Assembly (NCBI GenBank): GCA_013003425.1
Contig: JABDJB010000045.1
Location: 78,501-142,500, forward strand
Length of the DNA: 64,000 nt
Origin: Gammaproteobacteria bacterium
Lineage (GTDB): Bacteria > Pseudomonadota > Gammaproteobacteria > Steroidobacterales > JABDKV01
Direction of reading: 5' to 3'
The notes under the pieces were generated by a model, which worked only from the letters and a program-made list of their open reading frames with translations, ran no database searches and had not been told where the DNA came from. A program made the translations under genes and the position numbers. Of the stretch, positions 48,661 to 57,231 are shown one piece after another (position 1 is the stretch's first letter; the number at the start of each line of letters is the position of its first letter).

Positions 48661-50301
48661 GTGAGCGCGGTGGCAGCAGCGTTGCCGGGTCGCCCTGCGG
48701 GTCGCGCCGGCTGGACCCTGGCGGCATGGCTGATTGCGCTGCCCACGCTGGCAGCGCTGGCGGTAGTGGTGACGGCGCTGCTGCATCCCGATACTGAAAT
48801 AATCAGCCACCTGGCGAAATACGTGCTGCCACGAGTTGCCGTCAACACTGTGCTTCTGGTCGCCGGCGTTGCTTTGTTCAGTGCAGTTATCGGAGCGGGC
48901 CTTGGCTGGCTCACGGCAATGTGCAATTTTCCCGGACGCAGCTTTTTTGCCTGGGCCCTGCTGCTGCCGATGGCGTTACCCGGTTACGTCATGGCGTTTG
49001 TGGCAATCGGCGTGCTTGAGTATGCCGGCCCGCTGCAGACGCTGGCGCGTGACTGGATTGGCAGCTCCGCCTGGTTCCCGCAGGTGCGTTCACGCGGCGG
49101 GGTTATCGTGATCATGTCGCTGGCGCTTTACCCTTATGTGTATCTGCTGGCGCGTAACGCATTCCTGACGCAGGGAAAGCGGGCGCTTGAGGTCGGACAG
49201 ACGCTGGGGCTCAGTCGGCGCCAGAGTTTCTTCCGGGTTGCTCTGCCAATGGCGCGGCCCTGGATTGCCGGCGGGCTGATGCTGGTGGTGATGGAAACGC
49301 TGGCTGACTTCGGCACGGTATCGGTATTCAACTACGACACATTTACAACCGCCATCTATACGTCGTGGTTCGGGCTGCATTCGGTGACTTCCGCTCTCCA
49401 GCTGGCCTTCTTCCTGCTGCTGCTGGTTTTTGCAGCCGTGATTCTCGAACGCAGGCTGCGGCGTGGTGCGGCGTATACGAGTAATCTCGCGCCGCCAGCG
49501 GCCCGGGTGGACCTGGCGGGCTGGACGAAGTGGGCAGCGTTCACCGCGGCTACAGTAGTCTTTGCCGCCGGCTTTGCGTTGCCTTGCCTCCAGCTCGTCA
49601 TATGGACGCTGCAGGGTGTACAGCCCGACTTCCGCTTCGCCGGTATCGCGTTGCGCACCGTGCTGCTGGCAGCATCCGCGGCCATGTCGATTACGGCTGT
49701 TGCCCTGATGCTGGTTTACGCAATCCGAAATGCGGGCAGGTTGGCACGCTTGGCAGGACGGGTAGCCACGCTCGGTTATGCCCTGCCGGGCACGGTGCTT
49801 GCCGTGGGTATTTACTCCAAGTTGACCTGGCTGAACGGCCTGGTCAATGACCTGTTCGCGCTGCTTGCAAGCGCGCCCCCGCGTCTTTACCTGCAGGGAA
49901 CGATTGCCGCGATGCTACTGGCCTACCTGGTGCGTTTTCTCGCGGTCGCGTTTCAATCAGTCGATGCAGCGATGCAGAGAATCACACCAAACATGGATGA
50001 ATCGGCGCGTCTGCTCGGAGTGGCGGGGTGGCGTTTGTTAGGGCGCGTTCATGTGCCGCTGTTGCGTGGTGGCCTGCTGACCGCACTTATTCTTGTTTTT
50101 GTTGATGTGCTGAAGGAAATGCCTATCACGCTGATGACCCGGCCGTTCGGCTGGGATACGTTTGCCGTTCGGGTCTATGAAATGACATCGGAAGGAATGT
50201 GGCAGGAGGCTGCCTTGCCTGCGCTGGCGATTGTGCTGGTCGGAATATTGCCTGTGGTTCTTGTAGTGAAAGCTTCAGCTTATGCGGCTGCAACTCGATA
50301 A
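48661..50301 (+). CDS. fbpB: Ferric iron ABC transporter permease FbpB-like (fused two-domain)
   Basis: A 546-residue inner-membrane permease with about 12 helices and two binding-protein-dependent transport domains in tandem. Each carries the EAA loop contacting the ATPase: AL-EVGQTLGLSRRQSFFRVALPMARPWI near 175-200 and DESARLLGVAGWRLLGRVHVPLLRGGL near 448-475. The two-domain layout is typical of FbpB/SfuB. GTG start. It overlaps fbpC by 20 bp. Confidence 0.93.
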   Translation: MSAVAAALPGRPAGRAGWTLAAWLIALPTLAALAVVVTALLHPDTEIISHLAKYVLPRVAVNTVLLVAGVALFSAVIGAGLGWLTAMCNFPGRSFFAWALLLPMALPGYVMAFVAIGVLEYAGPLQTLARDWIGSSAWFPQVRSRGGVIVIMSLALYPYVYLLARNAFLTQGKRALEVGQTLGLSRRQSFFRVALPMARPWIAGGLMLVVMETLADFGTVSVFNYDTFTTAIYTSWFGLHSVTSALQLAFFLLLLVFAAVILERRLRRGAAYTSNLAPPAARVDLAGWTKWAAFTAATVVFAAGFALPCLQLVIWTLQGVQPDFRFAGIALRTVLLAASAAMSITAVALMLVYAIRNAGRLARLAGRVATLGYALPGTVLAVGIYSKLTWLNGLVNDLFALLASAPPRLYLQGTIAAMLLAYLVRFLAVAFQSVDAAMQRITPNMDESARLLGVAGWRLLGRVHVPLLRGGLLTALILVFVDVLKEMPITLMTRPFGWDTFAVRVYEMTSEGMWQEAALPALAIVLVGILPVVLVVKASAYAAATR

Positions 50302-51316
50302 GGTTCAACAAGGTTATGCGGGGCAGCCGGTGTTGCGCGGGCTGAGCCTCGAGCTGGCATCCGGCGAAATTGGCTGCCTGCTGGGGCCCAGCGGTTGTGG
50401 CAAGACTACGGCGTTGCGTTGTATCGCCGGTTTTGAACCGTTGCAGGCGGGCGCGATACACATCGGCGACAAGCTTGTCAGCAGCCCGGATGTCTGCGTA
50501 CCGCCACAGCAGCGTCACGTCGGCATGGTATTCCAGGAAGCGGCATTGCTGCCGCATCTGTCAGCTGCAGAAAATGTCGCGTTCGGACTGCACCGGCTCG
50601 ATGCTGCACAACGCACCCGGCGTGTCAGCGATTATATGGAGATGGTTGGCCTGACCGGCGTCGGAAAACGCTATCCACACGAAATGTCCGGCGGGCAGCA
50701 GCAGCGTGTTGCGCTGGCGCGCGCGCTGGCGCCGGGGCCTGGCCTGCTGCTGCTCGATGAGCCGTTTGCCAATCTCGATGCTGCCCTGCGTGAACGGCTG
50801 GGTCACGAACTGCGTGAAATCGTGCGGCAGACCGGCGTCACCACCCTGATGGTTACTCATGATCAGGCCGAAGCGTTCATGCTTGCCGACCGGATCGGAC
50901 TGATGCGCAGTGGCGCGATTGCGCAGTGGGACACGCCGCAGGAAATCTATCGAAATCCCCGCGACCGCGATGTGGCGGCTTTTGTCGGTCAGGGCGTGTT
51001 TCTAACCGGTGTAGTAGCAGATGAAAAAGTCGTCGAGGTCGCCGGGTTGAGAATTGCCGCCGCAGCCAATGGCTACGAGATCGGCGACCGGGTTGATGTG
51101 TTGTTACGACCAGGCGATGTTGTCATTGAGCCATCCGGGGCCGAGGCACACGTGATCGACAAGGTTTTTCGGGGCGCGACGGTTATATATACCCTGCAGC
51201 TGGCAACGGGAGAGCAGGTGCTGGCTGAGTGGGATGCTGAGAATGATTTCGGTATTGATGCGGTTACCCGGATTGGAATCAAGCCTGGGAATCGCCTGTT
51301 ATTTCGTGCGAGTTAG
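50282..51316 (+). CDS. fbpC: Ferric iron ABC transporter ATPase FbpC-like
   Basis: A 344-residue ATPase of the FbpC/PotA class. Walker A GPSGCGKTTALR (about 36), Q-loop FQEAALLPHL, signature MSGGQQQRVALARAL (about 135), Walker B LLLLDEPFANLD (about 156) and H-loop TLMVTHDQAEAF; a C-terminal TOBE-like domain (LLRPGDVVIEP..) from about 245. The overlap with fbpB (20 bp) and the small one (11 bp) with the next gene make it part of a four-gene unit. Specificity for iron rests on the SBP and permease; other anions remain possible. Confidence 0.92.
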   Translation: MRLQLDKVQQGYAGQPVLRGLSLELASGEIGCLLGPSGCGKTTALRCIAGFEPLQAGAIHIGDKLVSSPDVCVPPQQRHVGMVFQEAALLPHLSAAENVAFGLHRLDAAQRTRRVSDYMEMVGLTGVGKRYPHEMSGGQQQRVALARALAPGPGLLLLDEPFANLDAALRERLGHELREIVRQTGVTTLMVTHDQAEAFMLADRIGLMRSGAIAQWDTPQEIYRNPRDRDVAAFVGQGVFLTGVVADEKVVEVAGLRIAAAANGYEIGDRVDVLLRPGDVVIEPSGAEAHVIDKVFRGATVIYTLQLATGEQVLAEWDAENDFGIDAVTRIGIKPGNRLLFRAS

Positions 51317-51995
51317 CCGGTCTTGTGCGCTGATGTTAGCGCCGCTGTGTGCACTGGCGCAGGGCGGAGCTACCGGGAACGACATCAGCGCTGCTTACTA
51401 CGCGGCTGATGTGGCGCGGTTGGAGCAGTTGCAGGGCTCGGTTGCAGCCGATACCTACCTTGCGGCACTTCTGGACTGGCGCCTCGGCAGTGTCTTGTCT
51501 GGAATGGGCGATGCCAATGCAGCGGATGTTGTCTGGCAGCGCGGTCAGGCTGCGCTGGAGCGGCAGGTCGATGAAGATCCCGGGTCAGCCAGGTCATGGG
51601 CACTGCTATCGGCAACGCTGGGCGCGCGCATTGCGGTCAAGCCGGGGCCGCGCGGCATGAAAATGGGGTCGGCATCGGGGCGCGCGGGCAAGCGCGCAGC
51701 AAAACTCAGTCCGGAAGATCCCTTTGTTTTAATGGTCAACGGTATTAACAAGTACCACACGCCACGTTTGTTTGGTGGTGGAATGAAACGGGCGCTCAGA
51801 TTCCTGGATGCCGCACTGCCGCGGTTGTCCACTGCAGACAAACACCTGCTGCCAGACATCCTGGTCTGGCGTGCTCAGGTACTGCACCGGCTTGAACGCG
51901 AATCCGCTTGTGACGATCTGGCAAAAGCTTTGGATGTGACGCCGGTTTTCGTGCGGGCGCAACAGTTGCAGGTCGAGTTCGCCTGTTCGGAGTGA
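51306..51995 (+). CDS. Exported helical-repeat protein downstream of the iron transporter
   Basis: A 229-residue predicted secreted protein. The GTG at 51306, inside the end of fbpC, gives a signal peptide (MRVSRSCALMLAPLCALAQG). The remainder is helical with TPR-like spacing (YLAALLDWRLGSVLSGMGDANAADVVWQRGQAAL; PDILVWRAQVLHRLERESACDDLAKAL). No catalytic motif. Its 11-bp overlap with fbpC argues for co-expression with the iron transporter, but the function is unknown. An upstream in-frame ATG at 51234 lies deep inside fbpC and gives no signal peptide. Confidence 0.65.
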   Translation: MRVSRSCALMLAPLCALAQGGATGNDISAAYYAADVARLEQLQGSVAADTYLAALLDWRLGSVLSGMGDANAADVVWQRGQAALERQVDEDPGSARSWALLSATLGARIAVKPGPRGMKMGSASGRAGKRAAKLSPEDPFVLMVNGINKYHTPRLFGGGMKRALRFLDAALPRLSTADKHLLPDILVWRAQVLHRLERESACDDLAKALDVTPVFVRAQQLQVEFACSE

Positions 51996-51997
51996 CC

Positions 51998-52972
51998 TCA
52001 GGAACTGCGCCGGCCCATCAGGTAAAGGAATAGCGGCACGCCGAGTAGCGCGGTGATAGCGCCGACCGGAAGCTGGCGTGGCGCGGCTACCGTCCGCGCG
52101 GCGGTGTCGGCCGCCACCAGCAGTATCCCGCCGAGCAGTGCGCTGGCGGGCAGCACGATGCGGTGGTCGGATCCGGCCCGCAGACGAACCAGGTGCGGGA
52201 CCAGCAGGCCGACAAAACCAATTGTGCCAGCCGTTGTCACCGCCACTGCCGTGATCAGGGCGCTGAGCACGTAGATCACAAATCGCATTCGTGCGACTTC
52301 CACACCAAGAGTCATCGCCTGGGTCGTTCCGCCGGCAAGGACATTGAGGGGGCGTGCAATAAGCATTGCAAACGTGACAGCGACAACAAGCACCAGCCAT
52401 TCGTCGAGTGGCTGGTCGGCAAAAGAGAAGTCGCCGAGCAGCCAGAAGATCATGCTGCGCAAGCCGGTGTCTGTTCCAAGCGACAGCAGCAGGCTGATGA
52501 TCGCGCCGAATCCCGCCGCGATAACGACGCCGGTCAAAAGCAGCCGGTTGCCGTTCCATGCGCCGCTGCCCCGACTCAGGGCAAAAACTATCCAGGTGGC
52601 TCCAAGGGCGCCGGCGAAGGCTGCCGAGTCAACCCAGATTCCTCCCAGGCCCAGCATGATGGCGCTCAGGGCGGCGACGGCAGCGCCACCGGAAACTCCG
52701 AGTATGTAAGGATCTGCCAGGGGGTTACGCAGCAGCACCTGCATCAGGGCGCCGGCAAGGGCCAGCAGGCCACCGGTGGCAAACGCCGAAAGCGCCCGCG
52801 GCAGGCGCAGCTCCAGGACCAGCATGCGGGCTCGCTGGCTGCCGTTCCCGCCGAGTACTTCGAAGATTTCACCGAGCCGCAGCGGCACGCTGCCGATAGC
52901 GGCAGCGGCGAACAGTGCTGCCAGGGACAGCGCCAGCAGCGGGACGATGACGGTGATGAGCCTGCGCTGCAT
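51998..52972 (-). CDS. btuC: FecCD-type permease, probable BtuC
   Basis: A 324-residue permease with about 10 helices. The type II importer signature is clear: RLPRALSAFATGGLLALAGALMQVLLRNPLADPYILGVSGGA (about 58-100), the LGVEVARMRF coupling helix near 222 and GTIGFVGLLVPHLVRLRAGSDHR near 250. This family handles cobalamin, haem and siderophores. I favour cobalamin because btuB, btuF, btuD and an adenosyltransferase are all in the window and no other permease matches them. No B12 riboswitch is visible upstream. It is divergent from rppH and convergent with the fbp operon. Confidence 0.78.
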   Translation of the reverse strand: MQRRLITVIVPLLALSLAALFAAAAIGSVPLRLGEIFEVLGGNGSQRARMLVLELRLPRALSAFATGGLLALAGALMQVLLRNPLADPYILGVSGGAAVAALSAIMLGLGGIWVDSAAFAGALGATWIVFALSRGSGAWNGNRLLLTGVVIAAGFGAIISLLLSLGTDTGLRSMIFWLLGDFSFADQPLDEWLVLVVAVTFAMLIARPLNVLAGGTTQAMTLGVEVARMRFVIYVLSALITAVAVTTAGTIGFVGLLVPHLVRLRAGSDHRIVLPASALLGGILLVAADTAARTVAAPRQLPVGAITALLGVPLFLYLMGRRSS

Positions 52973-53075
52973 GAATCTATAAGAAATGTGTCATGAGGCA
53001 AATGGAGTGGCCGGCAGTATGGCAGGCCCGCGAGGCGTGTGGAAGAATCAGCGCCCATGTTACGGGTGGCCCTTG

Positions 53076-53621
53076 ATGTCTGATTTGATTGACTCCGACG
53101 GCTACCGGGCCAATGTGGCGATAGTCCTGACAAACGAGAACCGCCAGGTTTTCTGGGCTGGCCGGGCCGGACGGCGCGGCTGGCAGTTTCCGCAGGGCGG
53201 TGTCGAGAAAGATGAAACCCCGCTTGCCGCAATGTATCGCGAACTCGAGGAAGAAATCGGGTTGCGCGAAGACGATGTGGAGCTGCTGGGGCAAACAAGC
53301 GACTGGCTCAGGTACGATTTGCCGGAACGCTACCGCCGATCACGTTCATACCCGGTATGCGTTGGACAGAAGCAACTCTGGTACCTGCTGCGGCTGAATT
53401 CTGATATCGATGCCATTTGTTTCGATACAGGCGACAAGCCCGAATTCGACCGCTGGTGTTGGGTAGATTTCTGGTATCCGCTACGCAAGGTGATTTTTTT
53501 CAAACGCCAGGTCTATCGCCAGGCGCTGGAGGAGCTGGGCAACCATCTGTTTGATGGCAACCCGCCGCCAAAGCGTGGCTCGAAAAGACGATCCAGAATT
53601 ACCCGCGTCGAACTCTGCTAG
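53076..53621 (+). CDS. rppH: RNA pyrophosphohydrolase RppH
   Basis: Nudix hydrolase that removes pyrophosphate from 5'-triphosphate RNA ends to start mRNA decay. The ATG at 53076 gives 181 residues opening MSDLIDSDGYRANVAIVL, the family start; further upstream Mets add unrelated sequence. The Nudix box GGVEKDETPLAAMYRELEEE (about 38-57) is intact, including the catalytic REXXEE core. Downstream markers: WLRYDLPERYRR, GQKQLWYLLRL and KRQVYRQALEEL. It is divergent from btuC and convergent with hemJ (2-bp gap). Confidence 0.94.
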   Translation: MSDLIDSDGYRANVAIVLTNENRQVFWAGRAGRRGWQFPQGGVEKDETPLAAMYRELEEEIGLREDDVELLGQTSDWLRYDLPERYRRSRSYPVCVGQKQLWYLLRLNSDIDAICFDTGDKPEFDRWCWVDFWYPLRKVIFFKRQVYRQALEELGNHLFDGNPPPKRGSKRRSRITRVELC

Positions 53622-53623
53622 TT

Positions 53624-54040
53624 TCAGAACGGCTTGACGATTGCCAGAACCACTATGGCTATCAACAGTAACGACGGCACCTCGTTAAAGTAGCGGTACC
53701 AGGTCTCGCTCCTGGTGTTTGTTCCGGCCTTGAATCGAGCTGCCAGCAGACCGCACCAGGCGTGGTAACCGATCAGCAGCACCACCAGCGCCAGCTTCAG
53801 GTGCATCCAGCCCAGTCCGAGCAGCGCCGGCCGCTGCAGCAACAGCCAGACGCCAAACAGGGCCGTCAGGGCGCCGCCAATTGTCATCAATACCAACAGC
53901 CTGCGCTCCATGATGCAGAAACGCTGGTGACTGACCTGGTCGGTGGTAGTCGCGTGGTAGACAAACAGGCGCGGCAGGTAGAACAGGCCGGCGAACCAGG
54001 TCACCATGAAAATAACGTGAAAAGCCTTGATCCAGAGCAT
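53624..54040 (-). CDS. hemJ: Protoporphyrinogen IX oxidase HemJ
   Basis: A 138-residue four-helix membrane enzyme converting protoporphyrinogen IX to protoporphyrin IX. It opens LWIKAFHVIFMVTWFAGLFYLPRLFVYH, which holds the conserved His near residue 8, the Arg-Leu and the second His; a central HLKLALVVLLIGYH stretch binds haem, and RYFNEVPSLLLIAIVVLAIVKPF ends the protein, as in the family. The gene neighbourhood (hemJ beside the coiled-coil membrane protein, bactofilin and erpA) is the one known from Pseudomonas-like genomes, where argC adjoins; here rppH takes that place. Confidence 0.92.
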   Translation of the reverse strand: MLWIKAFHVIFMVTWFAGLFYLPRLFVYHATTTDQVSHQRFCIMERRLLVLMTIGGALTALFGVWLLLQRPALLGLGWMHLKLALVVLLIGYHAWCGLLAARFKAGTNTRSETWYRYFNEVPSLLLIAIVVLAIVKPF

Positions 54041-54149
54041 ATTAGGGTCCCGGCGAAGAAGCTGCCGATAATGTGAACTGACTGCTGTTGCTTTCGATTA
54101 CCGCCGCGCTACCATGACCGGCACCCCTGATCGGCACTGCCAGCGCAAG

Positions 54150-54866
54150 ATGCATAAGAGCAAACTCGTTGTCAAACCACACCGGCCGCGACGCGTACGC
54201 GTCATGTGGGCGCTGCTGGTGCTCGGCGCGCTTGTCGGCGGGTTCCTGCTGCTCGAATATGGCCAGTATCGCGGTGGCTTCAATCGCGGTGCCATGACTC
54301 GGGATATCGAGCAGCTGAACAACGAAATCGCTGCGCTGACGGCCGAGAATGACCGTCTGCGTGAACGCATTGCGTTACTGGAGACGTCGCTGCAGGTCGA
54401 TCATGAGGCCTATAACCAGGTCGAGGATACCCTGGCAGACCTGCAGCAGGAGATTCAGAAGCAGCGCGAGGAACTGGCTTTCTACCGCGGCATCGTCAGT
54501 CCGCCGGATGCGACCGGGCTGCAGATACGCGAGTTCCAGCTTAGCGCCGGGCCGCAGAACAGCCGTTATCGCGTGCGTCTGGTGCTGGTTCAGGCCAGCA
54601 AGCATGATCGGCGGGTTTCCGGTGTAGTAAGCTTGACGGTGGACGGAGCCGAGAACGGCGCACCGGTCACCTACGCGCTGGCCGAGTTGATGCCGCAGGA
54701 AGGCAAGCCACTGGATTTTTCGTTCCGTTATTTCCAGGATCTCGAGAGGGACCTGGTTCTGCCGGAGCATTTTGTGCCCGACCGGGTAAATGTGGAAGTT
54801 AATCCACGCGGTCGTGGCGCCAAGGTTATACGCCAGTCCTATGACTGGGCTGTGCAGCAAAGTTAG
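54150..54866 (+). CDS. Inner-membrane coiled-coil protein (DUF6776)
   Basis: A 238-residue bitopic membrane protein. The ATG at 54150 is preferred over 54114, which adds 12 residues. A basic cytosolic start (MHKSKLVVKPHRPRRVRVMW), one transmembrane helix (about 21-38, ALLVLGALVGGFLLLEYG), a long coiled coil (about 55-120, IEQLNNEIAALTAENDRLRE..) and a periplasmic beta-domain (LQIREFQLSAGPQNSRYRVRL.., LPEHFVPDRVNVEVNPRG). It belongs to the DUF6776 group always found upstream of the erpA-linked bactofilin in Pseudomonas-type genomes, so it may anchor bactofilin filaments. Function is inferred. Confidence 0.8.
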   Translation: MHKSKLVVKPHRPRRVRVMWALLVLGALVGGFLLLEYGQYRGGFNRGAMTRDIEQLNNEIAALTAENDRLRERIALLETSLQVDHEAYNQVEDTLADLQQEIQKQREELAFYRGIVSPPDATGLQIREFQLSAGPQNSRYRVRLVLVQASKHDRRVSGVVSLTVDGAENGAPVTYALAELMPQEGKPLDFSFRYFQDLERDLVLPEHFVPDRVNVEVNPRGRGAKVIRQSYDWAVQQS

Positions 54867-54875
54867 GAGATGAGC

Positions 54876-55325
54876 ATGTTGGGTCGTAACAGCAATAGCA
54901 GCAGTGGCACCAAGCGCAAGAGCGCCAACATCGATACGCTGGTCGGCAGCAAGAGCCGGGTCTCGGGCGACGTCGAGTTCAGCGGCGGCTTCCACGTTGA
55001 TGGTTACATCAAGGGGAACATCAGCGCCGATCCGGAGTCCGATTCAGTATTGAGCATCAGCGAACACGGCACCGTCGAAGGCTCGGTCAGTGTGCCGCAT
55101 GTCATTCTGAACGGCACGGTCAAAGGTGATGTCACTGCAAAGGAACGCGTCGAGCTTGGTGCAACGGCCCGGGTTATTGGTAACGTGTTTTACAACCTTA
55201 TTGAAATGGCTATCGGAGCTGAGATAAACGGCAAGCTGATTCACCAGCCAAAAGGTCAGCCTACTTTGGTCGATATGTCGGCCAAACAGGACGACAAGCT
55301 GGTGCGGGTTGGCGGCGGAAAGTAA
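54876..55325 (+). CDS. Bactofilin, copy 2
   Basis: A 149-residue bactofilin. The second ATG (54876) is chosen because AGGAG lies six bases upstream; the ATG at 54870 is too near it. The beta-helix core (about 20-125) runs [41 protein letters not shown] and [26 protein letters not shown]. It ends in a longer disordered tail than copy 1. It follows the coiled-coil gene by 9 bp and precedes erpA by 7 bp, thus the same transcript. Confidence 0.9.
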   Translation: MLGRNSNSSSGTKRKSANIDTLVGSKSRVSGDVEFSGGFHVDGYIKGNISADPESDSVLSISEHGTVEGSVSVPHVILNGTVKGDVTAKERVELGATARVIGNVFYNLIEMAIGAEINGKLIHQPKGQPTLVDMSAKQDDKLVRVGGGK

Positions 55326-55332
55326 CAAGTCA

Positions 55333-55677
55333 ATGAATGCATCGGCAGAAACGCCGCTGGTATTTACCCAGGCGGCAGCACAGAAAGTAGGCCAGTTGAT
55401 TACCGAAGAGGGTAACGACGCCCTCAAGTTGCGGGTGTTTATTTCCGGTGGCGGCTGCTCCGGCTTTCAGTACGGTTTCACCTTCGACGAGAACGTCGAG
55501 GAAGGTGATATGCGAATCGAGAAAGAGGGCGTAACCTTGCTGGTCGATCCGATGAGTATCCAGTACCTCGCTGGTGCCGAGATCGATTACAAGGAAGACC
55601 TGGAAGGCGCCCAGTTCGTCATTCGCAATCCCAATGCGACCACGACCTGCGGTTGTGGCTCATCGTTTTCGGCCTGA
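55333..55677 (+). CDS. erpA: Iron-sulfur cluster insertion protein ErpA
   Basis: A-type carrier that delivers Fe-S clusters to apoproteins such as IspG. The ATG at 55333 gives 114 residues, the exact length of E. coli ErpA. The three cluster-binding cysteines are in [10 protein letters not shown] (near 42) and TCGCGSSF (near 107). The surrounding [26 protein letters not shown] and [11 protein letters not shown] are family standard. It is linked to bactofilin upstream (7 bp) and precedes the ppx/gppA gene by 42 bp. Confidence 0.96.
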   Translation: MNASAETPLVFTQAAAQKVGQLITEEGNDALKLRVFISGGGCSGFQYGFTFDENVEEGDMRIEKEGVTLLVDPMSIQYLAGAEIDYKEDLEGAQFVIRNPNATTTCGCGSSFSA

Positions 55678-55719
55678 AACAGCCGGGCGAGACGCCGGCG
55701 CAGAACCACTGATTTTCTC

Positions 55720-57225
55720 ATGAGCAGGAACCTGTCCCGGCAGGTGCTTGCTGCCGTCGATCTCGGCTCCAACAGCTTCCACATGGTTGTCGCGCGCTAT
55801 GAGCACGGCCAGCTGCAGGTAATTGACCGGCTGCGCGAGATGGTGCGTCTTGCGGCAGGCCTGGACCGGCGCAGCAAGATTTCCAGGAAGGCATCTGACA
55901 GAGCGCTGAGGTGTCTCGCACGTTTCGGTCAGCGGCTGCGCGACATGCGTGCCGAAAGCGTCCGGGCGGTCGGTACCAATGCCCTGCGCAAGGCCAGGAA
56001 CGCCACGGATTTCCTGCAGGCTGCAGAAGAGGCCCTGGGGCATCCTATTGAAGTGGTATCGGGTCGTGAAGAGGCACGGCTGGTTTACCTTGGGGCAGCG
56101 CATTCACTGCCGGAACAACCCGGTGCGCGATTGGTAGCCGATATCGGTGGCGGCAGTACCGAGCTGATCCTGGGCAGCGGTTTTGAGACTCGCGAGTTGT
56201 TCAGTCTTTATATGGGTTGCGTGAGTATCACCGAGAAATTTTTTCCCGGCGGCAAGATCAGCGCCAGGCGCTGGCAACGTGCCAGGCTGGCGGCTGCGAT
56301 AGAGCTGGAGCCGGTGAAAGAGCAACTGCAGCGGCTTGGCTGGCAGCAGGTCGTTGGCACGTCCGGCACTATTCGCGCCGCCCGCAACGTGCTGCTCGAG
56401 CAGGGCTGGAGCGATGGACCGGTAACGCAACAGGGGCTGGCCAATATTGAACAGCACATGATCAGCCATGGTCATATCGACAAGCTGGAGCTGCAGGGCC
56501 TGTCGTCGCAGCGGGTTCCGGTGTTTCCCGGTGGGGCTGTCATTTTGCAGACAATGCTGGCAGAGCTGAATATTGACAGCATGCTGGTGGCCCGCGGTGC
56601 GCTGCGCGAGGGGCTGTTGTACGACATGCTGGGCCAGCTTGCCGACCGCGATGTACGTGATCGCAGCGTGCGTGCGCTGGAGCAGCGTTATCATGTTGAT
56701 GTCGAGCATGGCGGGAGGGTAGAGCGTACCGCGCTGGCGCTGTTTGACCAGGTTGCCGATGACTGGCGCATCAATACTCCGTTCGAACGCAAATTGTTGT
56801 CGTGGGCGGCGCGGTTGCACGAAATGGGTCTGGGTATTGCGCATTCACAGTACCAGCGTCATGGCTGGTACCTGCTGGAAAACTCGGATGTAGCCGGCTT
56901 TTCCATTCGTGAGAAAACGCTGCTCGCACGACTGGTCTTGTGTCACCGGCGCAAGGTGCAGCAGCAGGAATTTCAGTCGCTGCCAAAACCATGGACTCGA
57001 AAACTGCCGCAGCTGGCAGTGCTGCTGCGTCTGGCTGTACTGCTGCACCGCGGCCGCAGCGCTAATTCGACCGCCCCACTCGAACTTGCTGCGAGAAAGC
57101 GGCGACTGAAATTGCGGGTTCCGGCGGCGTGGCTCGATAAACATCCGCTGACACGCGCAGATCTGCGTGCGGAAGCCCGTTACTTGCGGTCGATCAATTT
57201 TCGCCTGCAGATAGAGGCGACGTAA
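55720..57225 (+). CDS. Ppx/GppA-family phosphatase
   Basis: A 501-residue member of the exopolyphosphatase/pppGpp phosphatase family. N-terminal actin-like motifs: VDLGSNSFHMVVARYE (about 16-31) and DIGGGSTELILG (about 142-153). The C-terminal HD-like domain carries LLSWAARLHEMGLGIAHSQYQRHG near 364-387 and LCHRRKVQQQEF. Length fits both Ppx (about 510) and GppA (about 495). It could control polyphosphate or (p)ppGpp levels in the stringent response. The start ATG at 55720 is only 42 bp after erpA. Confidence 0.9.
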   Translation: MSRNLSRQVLAAVDLGSNSFHMVVARYEHGQLQVIDRLREMVRLAAGLDRRSKISRKASDRALRCLARFGQRLRDMRAESVRAVGTNALRKARNATDFLQAAEEALGHPIEVVSGREEARLVYLGAAHSLPEQPGARLVADIGGGSTELILGSGFETRELFSLYMGCVSITEKFFPGGKISARRWQRARLAAAIELEPVKEQLQRLGWQQVVGTSGTIRAARNVLLEQGWSDGPVTQQGLANIEQHMISHGHIDKLELQGLSSQRVPVFPGGAVILQTMLAELNIDSMLVARGALREGLLYDMLGQLADRDVRDRSVRALEQRYHVDVEHGGRVERTALALFDQVADDWRINTPFERKLLSWAARLHEMGLGIAHSQYQRHGWYLLENSDVAGFSIREKTLLARLVLCHRRKVQQQEFQSLPKPWTRKLPQLAVLLRLAVLLHRGRSANSTAPLELAARKRRLKLRVPAAWLDKHPLTRADLRAEARYLRSINFRLQIEAT

Positions 57226-57231
57226 CCGCAG

